Notes under the pieces: model-generated
Databases searched by the model: none
The model's input: the letters and a program-made list of their open reading frames with translations, nothing else
Told to the model about the DNA's origin: nothing
NCBI RefSeq assembly: GCF_010183535.1
Contig: NC_071332.1
Coordinates: forward strand, 1,922,001-1,986,000
Source of the DNA: Caenorhabditis remanei
Lineage: Eukaryota > Nematoda > Chromadorea > Rhabditida > Rhabditidae
DNA length: 64,000 nucleotides
Direction of reading: 5' to 3'
Position numbers and translations under genes: made by a program
Part shown: piece after piece, positions 57,085 to 64,000 of the stretch
Layout of the letters: each line of letters starts with the position of its first letter
Position numbering within the stretch: the first letter of the stretch is position 1

Positions 57085-60000
57085 TCAACCCAACTGAACT
57101 TCTGGATCGGTGTCAAATAGACGGAAGGCGTCGAACCAGTCTCCGTAGACCACATGGAACAGTTGGGGGAATGAATTGACGGCAAGGGTGAGGAGAGTTT
57201 GATCGTCGTCGACACGGTTCTGGTAGATGAGTTGGATGAATTTGCGGTGGATGATCGAGTGGAGTTGGCCGATCGCGCTGGAATAGGAATTATGGATTGG
57301 TGTGGGGCCGGAAGGGCGGCGCTATCAGACTGTAAGGCAAAATGACTAGGGAAGGCCTCCGAGTGACCGTAAACGTCCAGGGCCGTGAAGCTATGGGACC
57401 TGACCTGTATTATTGAAAAGCTGAGATTACGCTGATTTCAAATATATATTTAGTTTTGGCGCTCGAGGTCCGGTATTTGAGAAAAACGAGGTCAAAGTTT
57501 GGAGCACTGACAAGTCATTACCTTACCTACGTGTGTGAAAAATGTCGACAGCGAGGATTAGGTTACCAGGACTCAAGATAAGCCACGTTCTATAACTCCA
57601 TGGTCACACGGAGGCCTTCCCTAGTTTGGTATGTCCGTGAAACGCTTACAGTAGCCTTAGTTAAGATTTTTGTGGATTTACGGCGTAAACCTACAAGCGT
57701 GTGCCCTAATTTTGCCTTAGTTTTGCCCAAATTTTGCCCAAAAAAGGTACTACGCGTTTACCCCGTAACTTCTTTTAGACTTAACCATTTTTTCCGGTTT
57801 ATATCTTAAATGAGAGCTTTCGACATTGGCTATCAGATGAAAAACAATTATATTAATTTTTCTCTAAACACTAATGGGTTTAGACGATTTCAAGTATCCG
57901 GACTTAAAGCAAGAGGTGGCGGCTATGTTTGAGGTACCACACGTCAACCCCGTAACTTCTTACAGACTTGACAATTTTTTCCGGTTTATATTTTAAATAA
58001 AAGGTTTTGAAATTGGCTATCAGATAGATATAATTAATAATACCTCATATTCTCTACTAGCTCGTCTAATCTCCGTTAAGTAGCCGAGCCTACAGCGAAC
58101 GGTGGTGACAACGCTGGAGTTTTTCCTCGTAACTTCTTTCAGACTTGACTATTTTTGTCGGTTTATATTTCTCATGAAAGGTATTAAAATTGTCTATCGA
58201 TTGAGTATAATTAGTACGTTTTTGTACAGAACACGGATGGGTTTTGAAGCTGTCAAGTTACCAGACCTACAGTGGCGCGCCGGAGCAAAAAGTTGGAGAT
58301 CCTACTCGCAAGGCTCTAACTTTCCAGCGAAACACAATTTGTTACAAGTTATATATTAAATGAATGGTCTTAAAATAAGGTATCCAGTGAAAATATTTGT
58401 TTTTGTGATGTACACGACCCTAGCAGGTTTTCAGGCTCAGAAGCTGTTAATTATCCTGCCACTAAAGATACTCTATGAAAGAATGCGTGTCAAGGGTCAT
58501 AACTATTTTGAATATGCTGAGTTGGTTTTTGTTTTGTTAAAAAGGTCTTAAAATTCTCTATCAACAATATACAGTTTGTTATACTGAAGACATAACACCT
58601 GTTATCACAGACATTTCTAAGTTGTCGGACTCTCAGCGCTTTCTTGATCCCCCAACTCACTGTTTATCTCCCGCAATGAATCCTCCACTGATCAACGCCA
58701 CATTCTTCCGATACAACTTGGGCAGATCATATTTCTTGAGATCATCGAAATCCGGCGTCACTTTGATCAACGAAATCTTGCCATCCGGAAGTGCCGGCCG
58801 CCATTTATAGCTATACGGGAAGAAATTCTCGTTGGCATGTCCGTAACCCGCATCTATCCAAATGAAGTGCTCCGAATTGAAGGGGTTTTCGATTGTGACG
58901 TTTTGCAGGAAGTGGGTTTTCGAGTTGACAACGATGTTGTACTCAGCACTGTTGGCTTCTGGATGGGATCTCATGTCAACGTCACCGATTGTTCTGGAAA
59001 AAACTTTATGTTTAAAACTTTGGCGGGAGCTTACCTATAAAAAGTGTCATTCTTCAACTCGTCATCGATAATCTTCTTTGCCTCATTTATATACCCGTAC
59101 AACGGCAAATCCTCCAATTTGATGTTGTAGACCTTCGTCATATTCATTAATCCATATTTGGTCCGTGTCTTCACCACAAAATCATAACTCGAATCATCTG
59201 TGAATACCACGAAATTGTTTCGGAGGTTGAGGAGGGTCTCCATGTAGTCGTGGTAGATCTCCAGGGGCCGACGGTACATGCTCCAGTCGCCTCGACCAAT
59301 GTCCAGAAAGCCAGTGACAATTGTAGCTTCGCGTCTGAAATTTTGTAGTTTGTAGTCTGAGCTTTAAGGCTAACTAGGGAAGCTGATGGAGTCAGTTATG
59401 GAACGAGACATATATTAAGTTGTTAGCGCTAAAACTGCTAAAATTTGAAAGAAGGATAAGCTCAAACCGACAAAATTCACTGAAAAGGCAATTTATGACT
59501 GGAAGTTAGTTTGGCAAAGGAAGTTTTTAGCTATGGAAGATCATGGATTTGCTTTGGAGTTATGGGAAGTGACCTATATCCCTAGAAAGCTGAGAAAACG
59601 CTCATTCCAAATATATATTCAGTTTTTGCCCTAAAGGTCTTGTATATTGAAAAAATGAGGTCAAAGTTTGGAAAATTTGAAAATTATTACCGTTTTAGCC
59701 TTAAGGCTTGAGGGCTAAGGCTCCAAGTATCTCACAACGTAGCTTATACAAAACCAAGCCAAGAACTTCAAAACAATATTAAAACGTTAAAATTTAATTA
59801 AGTTTTCATAAAGTTATAAGGGTTTAAAAAAAGACGCAAAAAACTGTTGGCAATGTTCTTGCAATTTTCAAGTCTCTCTAACTTTCTAAAAATCTAACCA
59901 AATTTTGGGATTTTTGGGCATCTAGACATTCGGACACACCGACAGACAGAGAAACCCGAAATTTGTGTTTTTGGAGCAGTTTTAGCCTTAAAAGTACAAT

Positions 60001-63000
60001 TTTTTCAAGGATTTTTTTTGTACAAAATTATTTTTTCGTTTTTTAAATCCTTATAACTCTCTGAAAATAGGCCTCGAGCGTTAAGCCTAAATTCCCAAAC
60101 TTTGACCTCGTTTTTCTCAAATACCAGGCCTCGAGGGCGAAAACTGAAATATATATTCGAAATCAGCGTTTTTTCAGCTTTCCAATGGTATAGGTCATGT
60201 CCCATAACTCCAAACGAACTCCATCACTTTCCCCAGCAAACTTCCCTAGCTAACTTTTCAGTGAATTTTGTCGGTTTGATCTTATTTTTCTCAAAATTTG
60301 AGCAGTTTTAGGGGTAGAATCATATTTTTGGGGGCACAAATGACTCTTTTTAAACAAAACTTTTTGAGCTAAAACCTAAACTCACTCTACACGCTTGATA
60401 GGCGGAGTCGGTGGCTCCGGTTGGCGATGACGTGGCAAGCCTGGAATGTTCTGAGCGGCTCGGGGTGTAGGAGCAGGTGTAGGAGCAGGTGTAGTAGTTG
60501 TAGTCGTAGTCGTCGTGGAGCTTGTGGTGGTGCTCTCCTCCTCAGAGCTCTTCAACTCCTCCTCCGACTCCAACACGAATCCCCAGTGGTCTAGTTCTGA
60601 CATTCGGGTGGTAGTTGTGGTAGATGGGCGGTTGGTTGTGGAGCTATGATGGTGGCGGTGATGACCATGATGGTGGTGGCGTACTGTAGTAGTTGGCGGC
60701 TCCGTGGTAGTTGTAGTTGTTGTAGTTGGGGCCTCCGTTGTGGTGGTGGTAGAACTCGGGTACAGTATACTTGGGAAATTTGGGTATGGAAACTGCGGGT
60801 ATGGCATATGATGGCGGTGATGGGCATGGATATCGATATGAGTTCGGTTGTGGTGATGATGATGATGGTGGCGATGACCGGTAGTGGTGGTGGTAGGATC
60901 CACATAGGTAGACGACGTGACCGCAATCTTTTGGATGTATGGGTTACGGTAGCTGGAGGTTGGCGGGATCGATGGGATCGTGATCCTGTCGTAGATTGAG
61001 TTGGAGGATGAGGAGATCGCAGGGGTGGTCACCCGAATCCGAGTAGTAGTGGAAGATGGAGGCGGAGCCTGAGTTGTAGTTGTGGGCTCCTGAGTTGTGG
61101 TAGTGTGATCATGATGGTGGTGATGGTGGTGGTGGGTGACACGGTCCTGACCATAGCGATGACGATTTGGATCATAAATTGGTGGGCGTCTGGAAAAATA
61201 TCAATTAGTGGACGTACTTAGATTTTAGGGAGTTGAAAACCTTGTGGGATAAGTCCATGTCCGGATCCGTGTGGTAGTAGTTGGTGGTGTCGGTGGTGTC
61301 GTGCTTGTAGTGGTGGTGGTGGTACTCTCAGTGGTAGTGATGGGTACTGTAGTGGTTACGGTAGTGGACTCAGTGGTAGTGGTGGGTACGGTAGTGGTGG
61401 TGGTGGTGGGTACGGTAATGGTGGTGGTGGGTACTGTAGTGGACTCAGTGGTAGCCACTGTAGATGTAGTAGTGGTGGGTGGCTCGGGCCATTCCTCTGG
61501 AATTTCCTCTGAAACTTTCCTTGTAGAAGCTGTGATCCGCTCGATGTCTTCGATGTCTTCGACTTCCTCAGATTCTTCGATTTCTGGAAGTTGTGTAGTT
61601 GAAGGAAGTGGTGCCACGTCATCGTCTTGCTTTGGGAGGTGTTTGTGTTGCCATTCTGGAAAATTGGGTTTTTTAAGGCTCAAAAACATTGGTTTTGAAA
61701 AACGGTTAACATGACTAGATAGCTTAAGTCACGAGGATTCGGAATCTGTTTTCAAAACTCTCAAAGGGCAAAAACGAGACGAGTTTCAACGTTTTGAAAA
61801 AAAAAACTTCAACTTCAGACAACGAGTTTGTCTTAATTCATTCGTGATAGGACAGTATTTAGTGTTTTGTAAGGATTGTACGTCATTGGATAGCGGAAGT
61901 CACGAGGATTCAGAATCCGTGTTCAAAATTATTCTAGCATTAAAGTTAACTGAGTTACAAAACTAGGAAGTATGTAAAGCCAAAAACACTATTTGAAAAA
62001 AAACCGTTAATCTCGGTTCGTACTGGGCTTATAAAAAATTTGACGGCCGATTTGGAGTCTTCATAATTTCAGCTGCTCAATTAACTAAATTTTATATAAA
62101 AATAATTACTAAGCTAATCAAGCAAATTCAAGTCTTCAAAGCATCGAATGTAGGAGACGTTAGTACAAATTTTGAGACCCTGCTGAAAAGAGCTATGTTA
62201 CAGGTCTTCAAAATGAAAAACTCATTTCGGTCAAACAAATTCATAATGCCCCATCTTTCTATAAATATAATTAATTTTTGAAAGTCATACGTCTAGAAAA
62301 CTTAGATCATGACGGTTCTAGAACTGTTTTCAGAATTTTTCTACAACTGAAAAGAGACAAGCTACAGAACTACAAAGCCTAATGAGTCAATGCTTGAAAT
62401 TTCGTATCTTAGCAATTTTTATCCTAGCTGAAAATGAGATACAGATTCTGAATCCTTACGATTTCAGCTTTCTAGTCGTACCATTATTATTTAAGAGCTT
62501 CTACTAATGACTAATTAGGGAAGGTCACCGAGTCGGTCTGGAGATATCGGCCGTGTCCTATATCATTGGAAAGCTGAAAAAAAACGCTGATTCCAAATAT
62601 ATATTCAGTTTTTGACCTCGATGTCTGGTATTCGAGAAAAATGAAGTCAAAGCTTGGGAAATTAGAGAGTTATCACCTTTTTAGACGTAAGGCTTGAGGC
62701 TTAAGGTTTCAAGTACCTTAAAACGTAGTTTATATGAATGACCAAATCAAGACCTTCAAAAATATATTAATACCTTAAGATTTGATTAAGTTTTAAGAGA
62801 GTTATAAGGATTTTTGAAAAAGACGCAAAAAATGTCTGTATGTCCAAAAATCCCAAAATTGGGTTATGTTTTCAGAAAGTTACAAAGCTTTGGAAACTGC
62901 ATAAAAATCGTTTTAAAAATGTTACTATGACCACATTTTTTTCGAATACCAGGCCTCAAGGGCAAAAATCGAATATATATATTTGGAATCAGCGTTTTCT

Positions 63001-63317
63001 CAGTTTTCCAATTATATAAGTCATGCTCCATATCACCAAACTGACTTCATGGCCTTCCCTAGTAAGCTACCCTCTCTATTGATTTGACTCTCATTTCATA
63101 AACTTATTTTTAGGGCTATTTTTCTCCATTTTACGGCTGTACCCCGACTGAAACTACTTTCCATACAAAACCTTTATCCCAACTAACCTTTCACCTTCTC
63201 CTCCTCACTCCTCTCATAGTCTTGAAGGCGATTGAGAGCGAACGAGCCGAGCAGATAGAGCAAGATTGGTGTGACAAGGCAAAAGAATATTGGAATAACT
63301 ATTGCCCGTCTCCTCAT
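57085..63317 (-). CDS. type II membrane protein with His/Thr-rich stalk and HtrL/YibB domain
   Basis: Six exons, 63188..63317, 61241..61655, 60386..61189, 59035..59334, 58661..58993 and 57085..57277, join exactly to 724 residues. Residues 5-25 (AIVIPIFFCLVTPILLYLLG) are a signal anchor after Arg-rich MRRRA. Residues 44-450 are a mucin-like stalk: acidic, then long Thr runs, then His runs alternating with Thr and Pro. About 450-715 is an HtrL/YibB-type domain (VTGFLDIGRGDWSMYRR; FIWIDAGYGH; LISGGFIAGD; DDDQTLLTLAVNSFPQLF; VYGDWFDAFRLF). This domain is found in bacterial LPS-region proteins and in many nematode membrane proteins and is suspected to be glycosyltransferase-like; activity is unproven. 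Golgi or surface location with the domain lumenal is inferred. A TTTTCAG acceptor lies 15 bases before the ATG. Confidence 0.85.
57346..57624. mobile_element. palindromic element, CTAGGGAAGG family (intronic)
   Basis: Ends CTAGGGAAGGCCTCCG and GGAGGCCTTCCCTAG are inverted copies, followed inward by an ordinary-length arm with AAATATATATTTAG. Confidence 0.75.
57757..58600. repeat. ~180-bp tandem repeat, about five diverged copies
   Basis: Copies start near 57762, 57952, 58129, 58310 and 58495, each with TAACTTC-like sequence, then TTTTTCCGGTTTATAT, then AAAGG..TTAAAATTGGCTATCA. It lies in the last intron of the HtrL-domain gene. Confidence 0.6.
59374..60249. mobile_element. palindromic element, CTAGGGAAG family (intronic)
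   Basis: Inverted ends CTAGGGAAGCTGATGGAG and CTTCCCTAG, with arms containing GACCTATA and AAAGCTGAGAAAACGCT against AGCGTTTTTTCAGCTTT. Located in the third intron of the HtrL-domain gene. Confidence 0.65.
61690..62514. repeat. copies of a GATTCAGAATC dispersed repeat
   Basis: Several segments share the pattern AGTCACGAGGATTC(G/A)GAATC, TTTTCAAA and CTGAGTTACAAA. The same family lies at 30330-30430, 36280-36330 and 54010-54700. Confidence 0.55.
62515..63062. mobile_element. palindromic element, TTAGGGAAGG family (intronic)
   Basis: Ends TTAGGGAAGGTCACCGAGTC and ATGGCCTTCCCTAG are inverted; inner blocks GCTGATTCCAAATATATATT and its complement match. In the first intron of the HtrL-domain gene. 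Confidence 0.7.
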
Positions 63318-64000
63318 CTGATCATTTGTGGCTGAAAACGAACGTTTTTCATGATTATAGGAGTGTCATGGAATATGTTTGTTCTCAAGCTCCGCCTCCG
63401 AGGTGGCAAATATGTATATAAACGGAAATAGTTTGAGGATTAGAGAAAATAGTGTTTGTTGTGTCATCAGAAGTGTTCTCATATCAGGTAGCACTCTATT
63501 CGTTTCGGGGAGAAGCGAACGGTTATCATAGAGGTGTCACGCATGAGAAAAATTGGGAAATGAAACGATGGGGGAACGAAAAAGTACGAAACTAGTGCAG
63601 TTGTTTGATTAGAGAGGTAAGAAAATAGAGTGGAAAGAAAAGAAACAAAAAAAATGAAGAGAGCGGTGGGTCTATTTGATCGTGGATGGAAAGGGGGGGG
63701 GGGGGGGTCGATTCGAAAAAGTTCGATGGGTATCAAATAGAAAGTGCAATTGGATGATGGTTACTTTGAGGTAAGGTACGGGAGGGGGGCCTAAGGGGGC
63801 GGAGCTAAGGGAGCTTTGAATTTTGGATATGGATATAGGGGCGGGGCTCAAAAAACAGTTTATGAAGGTACGAAAAAAGCACAAAAATTGGCTAAAAATT
63901 GCTGAAATTGCGTCATTTTTTGAAAAAATTGCCCATTTTTTCAACCTTCCCACGGAATCCCCTACAGCCTAGTTTTTCCGTTTTTTACATTTTCTTGTAA
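63318..64000. other. upstream flank of the HtrL-domain gene, with a long poly-G tract
   Basis: No gene is supported to the window end. A run of 15 G at 63693-63707 stands out in AT-rich DNA. GA-rich sequence surrounds it. Confidence 0.55.

Noticed and set aside
57085..59334. Recent bacterial transfer of the HtrL/YibB domain
   Set aside because: The domain is spread over three exons with nematode introns and the family is widespread in nematodes, so any transfer would be ancient.

Overview
The window is eukaryotic and reads as a nematode autosomal arm, almost certainly Caenorhabditis. The genes are compact, most introns are small, and the splice sites are T-rich TTTCAG acceptors. TTTTCAG acceptors lie 4 to 15 bases before start codons, as expected for trans-splicing. 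The gene families are also nematode ones: F-box/FBA_2 proteins, an Srh-type chemoreceptor, a cuticle collagen, an astacin, CX-module proteins, a DHS short-chain dehydrogenase and an HtrL/YibB-domain protein. AT-rich intergenic DNA is crowded with short palindromic elements. I cannot name the species. The exon models below were built by hand; each joins in phase to an exact multiple of three.

Layout. 1-1200: astacin metalloprotease, minus strand, cut by the window edge. 2.3-9.4 kb: three plus-strand F-box genes, the last two a tandem duplicate separated by a 2.2 kb foldback element. 10.7-25.9 kb: four minus-strand F-box paralogues. Between the first and the other three sit an unrecognised gene built from 93-nt exons in a 202-bp tandem array (14.5-16.4 kb) and about 5 kb of gene-poor repeat DNA. 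26.2-26.9 kb: two divergent small secreted proteins around a palindromic shared promoter. 27.1-31.1 kb: a cuticle collagen, then an srh receptor gene whose first intron holds a decayed antisense copy of a collagen. 33.2-35.0 kb: a DHS-3-like dehydrogenase. 36.2-44.4 kb: three small unrecognised genes, one of them coiled-coil and one low confidence. 45.0-46.2 kb: a divergent F-box gene. 46.2-52.5 kb: almost entirely nested repeats. 52.5-56.9 kb: two CX-module membrane proteins, possibly an operon. 57.1-63.3 kb: a six-exon minus-strand gene for a type II membrane protein with a His/Thr-rich stalk and a C-terminal HtrL/YibB domain.

How it fits together. There is no single pathway. The window mixes lineage-expanded families (F-box adaptors, chemoreceptor, CX proteins) with conserved metabolic and structural genes (dehydrogenase, collagen). 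The strongest observations are the tandem exon-intron gene, the inverted-duplicate secreted peptide pair with its palindromic promoter, the collagen relic trapped inside a receptor intron, a hAT-like element family with clear 8-bp target duplications and simple-repeat interiors, and foldback elements carrying tRNA-like A and B boxes on their arms.
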